Below, in pieces: positions 47,540 through 63,220 of a DNA stretch of 64,000 nucleotides. The notes below the pieces were generated by a model that made no database searches, was not told where the DNA came from, and saw only the letters and a program-made list of their open reading frames with translations. Position numbers and translations under genes: made by a program. Position 1 is the first letter of the stretch. The number at the start of each line of letters is the position of its first letter. The stretch lies in NCBI GenBank assembly GCA_028023455.1, contig JAQFVV010012512.1, forward strand, positions 722,413 through 786,412. Reading direction: 5' to 3'. This stretch comes from Epiperipatus broadwayi (taxonomy: Eukaryota > Onychophora > Udeonychophora > Euonychophora > Peripatidae).

Positions 47540-50500
47540 AATATATTTATATATATTGTAACCATGAACATTAATCAAGCTTAATACCTTGATGCTGGAG
47601 AACTACTATAATCAGATCCACCTTACTATAACGCAATAGACTGAAGGGATGTTCCAATACCTACCATATTGGCACCAAAAACTGTAATAGAATTCTTTAT
47701 AACCAATGGCTTTATCATTGGGCAGCCAAGAACTGTACCCATCAATCTAACTGAATGCTCCCATCATTGTGGTGCCAAGAACTATAGCCAAAAGCATATC
47801 ATGCCATCTATATTATGCACCAAAGACTATCACCGAAATCTGGAGCAAATTACTACAAACAAAACTAACGATATAACATAAAAATGTTATGATATAATCT
47901 GGTCACAGCCAGGGTGTGTTGCGAAGACCTATCATGGTAGTATATGAAAATACATTAAACAAACTATAGGTATGCAATTTTATTATCCTTCAAACCTTAA
48001 TTTGCCATTTACCATCGCATGAGACCTTATGGCCAACCATGAACAAGATGGGATAATTTGTGGAACTACTAAAGATTGTGAATTTTAAAATTACATATAT
48101 TATTTTTAGTACAAATGCTAGTCTAGGTAAGAGCTTTGCAATAATAAATCAAACATGGAATACTTAGGCTATTTTCTATCATTTAATAAATATCAATGAG
48201 ACTCTTGTTATACTGATGAATGACAATTAAAACATTAAGTGAATACATTTAATCATGTCATTATCTAGTGAAATCTGTTTATAGGTTTATAAAATCAATC
48301 AATTTGGTATCATATACTCGAATCAACTACATAAAGCTTAAATGATGGAAAAGATAAATGGGATTTTATTGTACCTTACACATCATAAACTACCAAGGAC
48401 AAAAGCATTCAAATGTTTCTCTCAAAATATTTACTAAACTCTTATATCATGCTGACAATAGTATGTACTTCAATGTATTCTTTATTCAAGATATATAATT
48501 TCTGATTTTATGAATGACAAATAGCAATGGCACAGTAAGTTTAATAATAAATCAATATTTATTTACAATTTTTATGACTAATAAGTAATTGATGTTTAAT
48601 GTAATAACTAAATACATAAATAAACAAATAAAATAAATAAATAAATTATAATTCCATTGGCTTTTTTCAATAACATATCATAGGCACAGTTTATAAAGCG
48701 CTAACCATCATTATATTACAATTTGATACAATTGATGTCTTGAGGAAGTTATACAAAAATTCAACATCAACTCATGAAATATCCAATGTCAGTTCCAGAA
48801 CCAATAGACCTACACTGTAGACCTATAATAATGTAATAAATAATATTATATTTGTAGGATTTAGCTTATAATACTAACGCTAAATAAAATGAAAATTTAA
48901 ACTTACATTCAGATAAAATATTAATTAACAAACAGTTAATTATTATGAGGTAACTTAGATCCAATGTCCTGCTACACTTTATGACTTAACTTATAAATTA
49001 TAGTTATAAATGAGAAGATGATTTTAGCAGAATAACCAAAATACTTTTGCCCCAAACTTATTCATGTGGATGTATTCATCTATACATAGGAATTATATAA
49101 CACTGAGTGCCTTGTGGATTTATGCACCATCATAAAGCAATAAATATAATTACACAATTCGAGGATTAACCACCAGCGCAGGAATGAGTGAAAAAATACA
49201 GAAAGTGACAATTAATTAATCTGCGGATTAGCCATCAGCACAGATTAATGCCTTTTAACATTGTAAAGCAATATTAACTATTTACTTCACACTTAAAGTG
49301 CAAAAATCCTCCTCCTCAGTTATTCAGACCATTCAGAAAACACTGACATTTTAACAGATGTTGGTTCTTGCATAATAAAAAGTGTTTCACTAATCAGGAC
49401 AACTAATATATTATATTATCTTGATTAAAATCAAACATAGCAACAATGTAATATCAAGTGACATTAGTATAGGCAATAGAACTCTGGAAAGACTCACAAG
49501 ACACTTCATGAGGGGTTGACACATATCATAAATTCATTAGTAATTTTCAAGCTTTTCGCAAGCGCTATTCCCTTGAATAAGTATTTTATTCAATCCCATT
49601 AATTTGAATTTAAACCTAATAAAATATAACTCATGAACTTCACATACAAGTTCATATAACAATAAAATTAAATTAATTTATTCTTACTTAAATACATGAA
49701 TTCTAGCGAGTATGCGTGTGACAAATTAAATTGTACAGCATTTTATAATAATAAATATGATCCCTGAAATCCATGTAAAAATGTCTTGAACAGTAAATAC
49801 ACAAAGTGATAATTATAATTATAATTGAATTCCATAAATGTAATTCTATCTATTTGTCTTAGATATTATAAGCACTTTTAAATTAATGATTTTACGTGGC
49901 TCCATAAATATAAAACAATTCCAAAAACATGACAAGCAGATTTTAAATGAAAATGTTCTTCATAAGTTATTAAATTCTTCATTTCTATATAAAACTGTTC
50001 CAAGTTTATAACATCCAGGCTAATATTTATTTATCCAGTTTAAATTTAGGGATACTAATTAGAGCAAATAATTTAATAATTCCAAATTAACGATAAAATT
50101 AGAAAGTAGTTTTAGTTAATTATTTGAAGACTGTTTCCATTATTCAAATGGTAAACAAATTTACTAGCAAATACATTACTGGCGGTATAAAGTTAAATAA
50201 TTTAATCAATGCTATATTATTTTAAATTATAAACGGAAATATTAAACCATGTTAATAACTTTAACATTTAACTTTGATTTTAAACCTCTTCTTTTCTTAA
50301 AAAGAAAGTTTTCATATTTAAAAAACTTCTGTAATTAAAACATCTATTTAGTTTTGCCAAATTGTAGAATAATAAAATATTCCAAACATACCGAGATTCT
50401 GCAATTAATTCTGCTCTTAAATTTGAAAGCTCCAACATATTTTAAAGTGTAAATATTGGAAAATTATTAGCGATTTGATCCACTTGGCTAGCTGACCCGA

Positions 50501-53500
50501 ACAGATTTTTTAATTTAGCACTTCATTCTATCATTAAATATCACCATTTTATGTTTACATTTCTAGAAAACTTTTGGTAAATCCGTTTACTTATTAACTT
50601 TATTTTTAAAAAATAAGCGTATTATATTTGACATACATTTTATTCTTACACCATTTTCTTTTTTCTTCTAACAGCAATCTTATCGCAGACGATGTCTTTA
50701 ATCGCGCTTTTTTTACATTGAAACGCATATGTAATTACTATATTTTTATCTAATAATTAAAATTAGTTAAACAAATGGTTTTTTTAATTGAATGAAAATA
50801 ATTTCTAAGACTATTTTAAATAAAAAAAAATATTATTATTTTCAATCACATTTTACTAAATTTAGTGTGTTGTCAATTTTTAAAAAGTTAAACATATTTT
50901 GATACAAATCAGTGGATGTAAAGAAGCAATTTAAATACATTAAAAATAACACAGACAATAAGTAAAGCAAAATATTACTTATTCTCTCTAATAAATTATC
51001 TTGAATGCAAGAAAATAATCTGTTCAAAAACGCAAACCAAGGCAATCAAATCACCAAAAAGAAGACAGAGAGGATTTTTATACCAGTTATATCGATCTTT
51101 ATATTTTATACTAAAATATAAGAGTACAGTATATATATTGTGACCTTCCCTTATGATCATCAACTAATCTAAACTCATGTTTGGAGCTATAATCTGCCTT
51201 TATGTCCTTTTCTTTGAATGGTGGAATCATATATACAAATCTGGCGAAACATTTCATGGTACCAGATCAGCCCTTTCTAACCTATCATACTCTCATTATC
51301 AAGCCTATAAGTATAAAGAAACAAAAGGGTTAAACTAATGAAATGATTTCTGTATTGAATAAATCTAGCATGAAACTATAGATCTAAAGAAGATCACAAG
51401 GTGATTAATAAAGATAATAACTTCTGGTTAAACCAGATTTAAAATCCACACAAACAAAATGTGATGAGTTAAATTTGATATTTAGCAAACCAATAAATAA
51501 CCAATTATTATATCTCTGGAATGATTATGAAATTGAACTTATAAATGAAATGATAAGTAAATTATGATGTAGATGACTAAGTTGATGATGAAAAGAGTTA
51601 TAATTAAATAGTAAAGGGAAATAAGTCTAAAAATGAAGAGAAAATAATGAAGATGTGTGAGAATAATGAATGATTAATATGATGATAGAATAAGAGTTAA
51701 TGAATAGTGAAGATGCTAAAAGAATAAAGTTAATGTATGATTAATCAATTATTATAATGAATTAAATTCAAACGAGAAAGAATAAATAAAAGAATGATCA
51801 AGATAAAGTTGAAGAATAATGTTGATTATGGAGACTGAAATCTGAAACTATAAACTAATATTGTATTAAACGGTAAAAAGATAAGCTAAATAAAAATAGG
51901 GATTCCAAGCTTGACACAACCAGAGTATTTATCATAAAAATCAAAACAAGTTATGCATTTTATTTATGACAAAAGAAATAATTTACATTTTAAAGTTTAG
52001 TTGACTTTCATAAAATAGTGAAAGTAATCTACCTTTAAGTCTAACTATAATGAATAACTAGATATAAAATTTATTACAAATTTAAATTCTACTTTGAAAC
52101 TTAACAGCTAATTGTTCTCAGGGTTCAAACACTCAAAATCATTATACAAAATATACTTGGGTCAGTGAGAGGGATTTTACCACTACCCGAATAGAATGCA
52201 CAAAACAGCTCTCAATATAAACTCAAATTAATGACTATATTTAGCAGTTACACATAAACTTTATGAACTCAATAACTCTTATAACTTTAATATTTAAAAA
52301 ATAGGAATAACTTTTTAATAACTAAACATAATAACTTACCAAATTCCTTTTCTTAAATAATTCTAAACCATGTGATCAACATCAGTGAATGATAGCTCTG
52401 CGGATTTAACTAAATCAATTAAATCAATATTATGTTTATCTTTTAATATATTACTTAAAATAATCTGTACTCTAGATTAATATTTAATTATTAGGTGATG
52501 ATGCATTAGATGTACTCTTAAGTGATAGGGCTTAACAAAATTACTTTGGTATATTAACCAATAGTTAAATGTACTATATTGATTGATGATGATTTCAATA
52601 TAATCTTCTGATATGTCAATAGCAATAACAATAATAATATGTATATTGTGATTAGCAATAAGGCTATAAGCAACTAAATAAGTTTTAAAACACAACAAGC
52701 TTTATTTACAATATTTACAAATTTTTATTCAGAGACATGGCAGGATATAAAACCAATACATTATATTAAACTCAGGGATGGGAAAAATACTTGATATACC
52801 ATTGACCATACTCTTAGTCAATACGACTAACCTATACAATGATATTCAAAGTATCACTTATTACTGTTTAAATTATCTTAAAGAATGAAATAATGAAACC
52901 TTATTTAAGCTGAACTTGCACTGAAATTACAAAAACAACAGTGTATTGAGGACTTTAGGGTATGCACAAATTTTAATTTTAGAATTCAAAAATTATAAAG
53001 TAGTGCATTATACTAAAACCCCTATCTTTTATCAGAATATGATAAGGGCAGTTATCATATTCTGCACAATTAATAACTGATTAAAATTTGAGATGAATAG
53101 GTTTGGTGTATTAAAGTAGGAACAGACATCAAAAGTCAAATACACATATATATCACTAAAACATTACCTATGTCCACAACCTAATTATTGAATACTTACC
53201 TGATCTTACCAATCCATTGTCAAATCATTATTTGATGAAGATAAATCCACAATGCCCACATGCATCTCTTGCTTTTAGATCTAAAAGTTCAACAATCATT
53301 AATAGATTTTGGTTTGGTCTGTCTATAACTGATGAAGATCCTACAACATCATAAAACACTATTATAATTATGCAAATACTATAGATAGATCAGAGTTCCT
53401 TAATCTAACATTATTTTATGATTTTGAAATCCGAAGATTCACCATACATGGTGGAAAACTAACTCTATAACTGCATAAGGGATCTAACAATAAAAGGGAG

Positions 53501-54055
53501 GGACTATAACAACATGACAATTGTATACTAATATGGCTAATTCTACTACCTCTCTATGGGTATACACATGTGGGCTTTGCTTCATCATGAAAAAATAGAA
53601 TTCAGACCATGGATATCCTCTTTTGGGATGAATTATGCTAACTATGCACAAATTATCACTCAGCATTGACCATACTATCTTCTCATGGAATTAGCAATGG
53701 GTGATTCTCCATCAACCCATGCTCAATATTATAAATAATATTATTTTATTTAATGCCATAGTAGGTGGCACTTACGTATCAACTAAAAAACTATCACAAA
53801 TCATTCTCAATATTATAGCAAGGCAAAAGAACACCAACAATACAAGTGGATATTCCATTTCACAATGCAGAACTATTAATGTATTAATAGGCAAACCAAA
53901 ATATATGTCAAATGATCATTAATTATTTTAAAATGAAAATTATACCTTTGTTATAGTGAGCACAACACATGTAAACAATAAAGATCAACCTGCATTTATA
54001 TTCAAAGTGGACAAGTTCATTTCTATACACAATTATGAAATGAAAAAGATTTATA

Positions 54056-54057
<2 letters not shown>
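47540..54057. other. Long AT-rich noncoding stretch
   Basis: No gene is supported on either strand. Around 47671-47830 a short phrase like 'gcaccaagaactat' recurs about four times at 44-57-bp spacing (an irregular minisatellite). Near 49160-49250 'ggattaaccaccagcgcag' and a variant are repeated. 51138 marks another AT-tract to TGTGAC junction. The 50.6-51.1 kb part is poly-T/A-rich. Confidence 0.4.

Positions 54058-54151
<94 letters not shown>
54058..54151. repeat. (AT)n microsatellite
   Basis: About 94 bp of pure AT. The 'IYIYIY' reading frames over this and the next tract are artefacts. Confidence 0.97.
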
Positions 54152-54153
<2 letters not shown>

Positions 54154-54282
54154 TAAACAATTCGACCATTATAGTATATGTTTGACAAAATATCTGTTTG
54201 TTCACCTTTAATAAAATATTAAAATAAAATATGTTTAAAAAAATATGAGAAATAAATCTCTCTTTCTCTCTGTCTACATGAA

Positions 54283-54283
<1 letters not shown>

Positions 54284-54369
<86 letters not shown>
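54284..54369. repeat. (AT)n microsatellite
   Basis: About 86 bp of AT, separated by 132 bp of unique sequence (with a short TC-rich run) from the preceding AT tract. Confidence 0.97.
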
Positions 54370-54373
<4 letters not shown>

Positions 54374-56397
54374 CATGTTTTCCCTAACTGGAAAAATAAA
54401 ATACATGTAATAGATGTATATATTTTACAAATCTTTTTCTCTTTAACTCGATATATATTTCATACCACAATAAAACATATATGTTTAAAAACAAAATTTT
54501 CAAATAACACATGATGTAAGTATTATAAACTAACAGAGCAATAATAAAAAAATATAACATTTTCTTCCATTAAATTTTATTCTATTCGTCTAAGTTATTT
54601 CACCCTTGTGAGTTAAAATGATAAGAACTGATTTTATGTTGAGTAAACACTCCCAAATAATACATATATATACTTTATGATTATCCTATTTGATCCTAAA
54701 TAAGACACTATTTAAGCCCTTTTCCAAAGGCAATAAAATTATTTAATGGTTTCTTTACTGATGTCAATATAGTGAAATTAAAATTCCAATGTTTCAAGTG
54801 TAGCATAATTAAAATCAGTTTATCCACTTTTCTCTAGATAATTTTCCTTAATAACTTTATAGGTTATTATAATCTTCAAAACAAACTTTTTAAATAAATT
54901 TATTGATTTATTCAATATTAACATAGTGAGACAAGATGTAAATGTTTCAAGTGAAGTATAACTAAAATCGGTTTATTTACATTTTAATCCAGATAATTTT
55001 CCTTGAAAATGACTTTAGAATTTTATTGCAATTAACATATTTAACTTTTTTTAAAGTTCTTTATAGATTCTATTCTTTTCTCTGCGGTAATATTTGTAAC
55101 ACTTTAAGTAACTGGAACATTTATCAGACATTTTTTTAAAAATCTTATTTATACGCATTGCACTGTAAAATTTTAAAAGTAAAGATTTATTTTATTATAT
55201 TTCCATTGAGAAAATAATAACTTTTTAGCAATATTAAAAGAATTTATCCAATTACAAATATGATACTCTGAGCATTTTAAATTAATCTGTAATGTTCCAT
55301 TTCTAGGAAAAATTAGCAGATGATAATTGAGAATAAAATCAAGCAATTATCTTTTACTTTAGTAAAAGTTAGATGATTCAAAAATGAATTTTTAAATTTA
55401 TTTACTATATATATCATAATACTTTTCTTCAAAATTATCTCAAATTATTTTTTTCTTGAGATTTTAATTTACAAGTATAGCATTGTTCTGCTGGATAATA
55501 ATAATAATAGCATGTGAAAATCAACATTGTCAAATTTTTCTTTAAGTCCAAATAATTTATGCATCACTTTTAAAATCTGAAAATTAACCAATATCAATAA
55601 AATAAAAATAATTTCTTACATTTTTTTGAATTATTCTGTATCTGAAGTAATCTTTATTTAGGTAAGAACTTTTCCACATGGCTTTTATTTCTATTTTCCA
55701 GTCTGACTTTCAGGAATCATCAATTGATGGAAAAATGGTATTGAAATTATAGCAAGGCTTTTAGATTTTCTATTCAATCATTTCAGATAACAATATATTA
55801 TAATCCTTATTCAATTAAATTCCACATTTTCCCAATTTTTAGCTTTTTTCCTTCTTATTTTAGAAGATCAGAGTTGAAGTCTGTTGTTGTTTAGTTCTTT
55901 TTTTTTAATTCCCCCTACAACTTTGTTAAATTATATATAGCTTGTTTTACAATGCATTGTGGTGCTAAATAGACCAATAATCTTAGTGTGAATATATTAA
56001 TATTATCCACTCTACCTTCATTTTAAACAACTACTCACTATATGCAAAGCAGTTCTGGATTCACTACAAAAAAAATTTGCTTAAGAATTAACTGTAATGA
56101 TTCATTGTACAGGATTTACAAATTTAATTTATTTACTAATTTATTTCAATTATTATTCAACAATAATAAAATAGCAATATATTTATCACCCAATTAATAA
56201 CCATACTTTTAAATTGTTATTTTGTCCCTAGTTTTAAACCTACACTGGGTTTGAAATCTCATCTCTACTCAAGCAGATTTCCTAGTGCATCAAGAACAGT
56301 TTTTATTTAAAGTCACTTTATTAAGATTTAAATGCTAAATATATTATTATGATGAACAATTTTGGATTATTTAATACAGGGACCTGAATAAAAAGTC
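54370..56397. other. AT-rich noncoding stretch
   Basis: Two related segments lie close together: 54710-54860 and 54860-55010 share 'aatttattgattta'-type and 'gtttatccacttttctctagataattttcctt'-type strings, so a rough direct duplication of about 170 bp is likely. No gene. Confidence 0.4.

Positions 56398-56450
<53 letters not shown>
56398..56450. repeat. (AT)n microsatellite
   Basis: About 53 bp of AT just left of the foldback hairpin. Confidence 0.95.
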
Positions 56451-56453
<3 letters not shown>

Positions 56454-56477
56454 TTCTAATGTTTTCATGGATAAAAG

Positions 56478-56693
56478 ATGACATATTATTATTACTATTT
56501 GCGGGATATTTTGTGTAGTGAAAAAGCTAAATGCTGACGTTTCAGTACAATATCAAGTACCATCGCAGAGCATCCTCTTTTGAGAAAGAGGATGCTCTGA
56601 GAAAGGTACTTGATATTGTACTGAAACGTCAGCATTTGCTTTTTCACTACCGGAAAATCCCTGCAAATAGTAATAATAATATGACATATATAT
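56478..56693. mobile_element. Short foldback hairpin (about 100-bp arms)
   Basis: The left arm (56478-56577) and right arm (56583-56693) are near-perfect inverted copies. Both contain 'aatgctgacgtttcagtac', 'caatatcaagtacc' and 'agcatcctctt' in opposite orientation, with a loop of only a few bases. The ORFs on both strands are mirror images of the palindrome, not genes. The outer flanks are AT tracts. A foldback or MITE-like element, or a hairpin made during repair. Confidence 0.85.
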
Positions 56694-58991
<2,298 letters not shown>

Positions 58992-60308
58992 ATTATAATT
59001 TTATATTTTCATATAAATATTGAAGCAATATTGTCAAGCTCAGAATATTATTATATTATATTCCATCAATTCTAGAAGAATAAACCATGCTTGATCTGAT
59101 ACTTAAAAAAATAATTTTCACACCCCTTCCACACTAAATTGTCTAATCAACAATTCTGAGGAACAACTCTATTCTGAACAAACTTCTCAAACCATATATA
59201 TGATTTCTGGCAATCATGTTAATTGCTATACAATTTATTTTCAGTGAATCTGATGCTAGTCTGGCAATCAAACTCTGCTTTAATGAATATCTATATAAAA
59301 AAGCCCAAAACAATTTCAACTGCAAAATCCATATTTCTGAACCATGAAAACCAACATGCCCACACATTTGAACATACTCTATTAACAGTCACAAGCTTAA
59401 AAAATAATACAAAGTGTAAAAAAAAAAGACTGTCACATTGCAAATAACACCATTGCCATCAACAAAAGAGAATCATGTTCTCCCTCTCTAAAATTTGACC
59501 CATATATACCAATGCATTTATATCTAATTTATATACAATTTACATAACATTTATATCAGACTCTTTGTGTAGATTTTGCAGATGCATCATTATGTTTATG
59601 ATGTCACTTATAAGATATTAAAACCATGCTTACCGGATTGCATTCTGTGCATATATATTCCAACCTGATGTAGTTTGTATATTTCACTTCCTAATAAACA
59701 ATTTTTAAGCTTTTTTATCTAGCACATCCATACACTTATATCTAAATATAAAATATTTTGTAATATATTTGTTATCTGATATATGAATAATTTAAAGTAT
59801 AATTAAGCAGTTTTCATTTTTCTTTGCTTTTATCTTTTAAGGCATGTGTATTCAAATATTCCACAATACATAAATGCATATAATGACTTCTCTACATATT
59901 TTAACATTAAAATTTACTTTATCTGAGAATCTGTTTTCATCTAAGAAAACCTCTAATAATCATTAACGATGCCTGATTATTACTTGTTGTCTATGGGGCA
60001 AGTATAGAGGCATGCAGATGTCGACTATTTATTTTTAACACATTTTATTTATCTCCAATCTTCTTACTTAAAAGATTTATGGATATGCCAAATGAATATT
60101 TAGAAATATATTTTATCTCATTTCTTTGATATTTAAATTTTATGCACTGGCAACAATCCTTGAGTAATCCTTCTTTCATTGAACTGATTCTTGAAATAAT
60201 TGTTTTGTTCTTGCCATTTCAAATAATATTCTTTTTATATTATTTGTGTTCCTAAAAAATAATTGAATGGTAAAAAAAGAGATTTGGTTATTACTTGAAT
60301 GCTTTTAT
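58992..60308. repeat. Segmental duplication block B1 (partner 590-1888)
   Basis: Aligns with A1 over its full length in the same orientation, with small indels and scattered substitutions. Noncoding. Confidence 0.85.
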
Positions 60309-61721
60309 TGAAACAGTAAGATCTGATTTGCAGATCTTCATTTCACTTTTTCTCACCTCTTTCCTATCCTCATACCTTAGTTTAAACCCCCAGTGTATCG
60401 TAGTGTGTCTGCAATGCGCTTATATGCTGAAAATCCTGCCCAATTTTAAACCACGAGTACAATGCTCGTGTTATATATATTTGTGTTTCTAATTCCCAGT
60501 ATAAATAAATAGTGTAAATTATGTGTATGTACACGTAAAAGAGATTTGTTTCAAAAGTAGGTTATATAGATTGTAATTATGCATACAATGTGATATCTTT
60601 ATTTTCAAAACCTTAGGTAAAATAATAATTTGTTGTTTAAAATTATTTCTGTTTAAATCTATTTATAAAAGATATTACATTAGAATATCTGTTTTGATTT
60701 AAAATAAAATTATATTCGTCCCATAAATAGATTTAAACATTGAAAGTAAAAGTCAAAAATAATTTTGTTTTTAGATTTTAAAAAATCTCGCCACATATTT
60801 TCTGCTTTAAATAAATGAGGGTCGGCAAGAAACAATAGGTTAATTAATATGTTCTAGTAGCTTATCTAGAAATACTGCAGATGTCCACTTAAGGTAGTTT
60901 TTAATTAGCAAAAGTCTTTTTTTATGAAATCAAAGTATTACTCCGTATGTCTACAGGGAAATTAACAATAGAAATTAATTACAATTTTGTTGAATTCCTT
61001 TAGACCTTCGGTTGGATTTGATTGCAGCTTGATAAGATAGCAAAATTTTGGTATTTTGTAATGCTCCTGGGCAGTTTTTATTGTACATTTCTGCAATATA
61101 TAGAGGGTTTTGTTTTGTTCTATTCATTCTGATTATTCTGAAAATTGTGAGGCCTTCAGTTTCCTTCTGACTATTCATTCAGTATTTGATTTTCTGATTT
61201 TATTCTATTGCTGTTCTGACAGTTTTCATTGAAGAGAATCAATAACCTGCAAGTTTTATTGTTTGAAGTTGTGTTTTTGTCTTCTAATAGACTTGAAATT
61301 ATTAAAACATATTACGTCTAAAAGTTCTCTGAAAGAGTTTAAATTGCTGAGATTTTAAACTGACATCTTAAAATGACAGAGTATACCCGGCAAGAGGGCT
61401 AATTTCTTTTCGGAAATGGCCATTTGCTGCACATCAATGCCATCTGATGCCTTCACTTAAGAAGCCCTAAAGATGGCCACTGCAGTTTAAAATGTAAACT
61501 GTAACTGGAATTTGCTGCCAAAGTCTTATGGATGCTGCTACCATCAAGCTGGAAAAGTCTCCACCTGGAATTACCTGAAAATGCCTACTTCTGACAAAGT
61601 AACCCAAGTATAGAGATTGAAATACTAATTAAATTACAGCATTTAAAGAAAGAAAACAGAATTATAAGGTAAAGCAAAATAAAAAACAGGGAATTAACTA
61701 TAGCTTAGTAATAGGAATATA
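60309..61721. other. Sequence between B1 and B2, not present between A1 and A2
   Basis: About 1.4 kb with no recognised gene and no visible alignment to 1889-8897. 61380-61620 is somewhat less AT-rich ('aagatggccactgcagttt') but has no conserved frame. Confidence 0.4.
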
Positions 61722-61740
61722 TGATCACATCCAACTAGTT

Positions 61741-61742
<2 letters not shown>

Positions 61743-61802
<60 letters not shown>
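61743..61802. repeat. (AT)n microsatellite
   Basis: About 60 bp of AT; the homologous tract in A2 is only about 17 bp, showing length change since duplication. Confidence 0.95.
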
Positions 61803-61804
<2 letters not shown>

Positions 61805-61809
61805 AAAAC

Positions 61810-62190
61810 AGACTGTTAGGTGTGAATTAATTTGCGATAACATCAAGGCAAGTAGTTTATTGTTTAAGGCTTGATTGGGATCTTTAGCAATATGAGATTA
61901 TACACATAATTGGAAAAATATGGGTGATTTAGTCTGCAAGTTGTGTAAGAAAGCCATAGAAAATATAAGACATCTGTTGATTCACTATAAGTGCCTAGAA
62001 GCAGAAAGGGTAGAATAATAAAGCTGTGGAATATTAAATATAAGCAAAATGATTATACAGAAAGTGGTTTATTGATTTTTATGCCAGGTTTGGAAAAAGA
62101 TAAAGACGATTTAGATATAAAGACCATGAAGTTGAGAAAGATTATGTTTTGAAAATGGAATGGAGTAGGATATGGAAAAACATAGGGTGT
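61810..62190 (+). pseudogene. LINE C-terminal tail fragment (copy in B2)
   Basis: The frame near 61918 reads 'MGDLVCKLCKKAIENIRHLLIHYKCLEAERV', with an intact CxxC-x8-H-x4-H-type knuckle of LINE ORF2 tails, then stops. It matches the A2 copy at 8940-9310 and keeps the cysteine lost there. Confidence 0.75.
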
Positions 62191-62687
62191 GGAATGGAAA
62201 GAGAAGATAAATTGGCTAAAAGGTTTTTCTGGCCATAGTTGCTGAGGTTCACTGATTCAGTATAAGGAGGGAAGTCACAGTGCAGCAACATCACATCAAT
62301 AGACAGTTAAAAGTTTAAGACTTTATTAATAGTAATGTTAGATAAAGAACGTTAAAGAAAATAGTGGCAATATTACTAAGATTGGCTTTCTATATAGTAT
62401 ACTTACTAATGTTATAGAACACTAAATAAATAATTGGATTATTATATCCCCAAAAGTAAGTATATATTTTACCTATGCAAATAAAAATAAAAACCCCAAA
62501 AGTAAGTCCATATCATTTTACCCATACAAATAAAAATAAAACTAACACTTATTTGTATTGATATGTGAGTATTATTTTTGGTGTTTAATCAATCCATTTA
62601 TTTTCTTTAAATTTGTAACATTAGTAATTAATTATTCAAACTTTAGCAATAATATCTTATTAATAAAAAAAAATTAAGTATATTAAA

Positions 62688-62869
62688 GTTGTAATTATAA
62701 ATTTTTTATTAAACGCCCATTATTATATTAAGTAATAATTTACTAAGGCTGTAACCTTAGAAATAAGCGTAAGCTTGTGTTTTTAAGACCTATAGAGGTC
62801 CCTACCTTCGTATTTTTCAGACGCTTATTTCTAAGGTTACAGCCTTAGTAAATTATTAAGTATATTAAA
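62688..62869. mobile_element. Insertion with 37-bp terminal inverted repeats (MITE-like), B2 only
   Basis: Perfect inverted repeats at 62733-62769 and 62822-62858 (TAATAATTTACTAAGGCTG... and its reverse complement) enclose about 52 bp containing a small GACCT/AGGTC hairpin. A 14-bp string TTAAGTATATTAAA lies at 62674-62687 and again at 62856-62869, while A2 has it once, so the whole 182 bp was added after the duplication. The left 45 bp outside the inverted repeat is unexplained. It is too short to encode a transposase. Confidence 0.8.
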
Positions 62870-63220
62870 ATAAAATGCAATTTGAAACATTACTTGACAA
62901 TATTTCTTTCTACAAATTCAAAATATTTAACAGTTGAGAGTAAAAGTATTTCTGAATGTAATTGTCGTTAATGTTTAAGACTTTGCTTATTATTACTATA
63001 GTTAAAAAAATTGTAAATTAATGTATTTATTTGATTTATGTATATAGAAACTGAATTTTTTGTTTTATTATGTACATATTTTTTTTTTGCTTATATAATA
63101 CATTCAACAGGCTGAATATTCTAGAATTGATAATCTTTGATTTACAAAGCTACAATTAATCAATCCATATTTACAGTTGGTTCAAAAAAAACTTTTAATT
63201 CTACATTTTTATAAAATAAT

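Noticed and set aside
53956-54406. ORFs reading 'IYIYIY' on both strands (also at 6168-6410 and 57534-57731)
   Set aside because: Translations of AT dinucleotide repeats.
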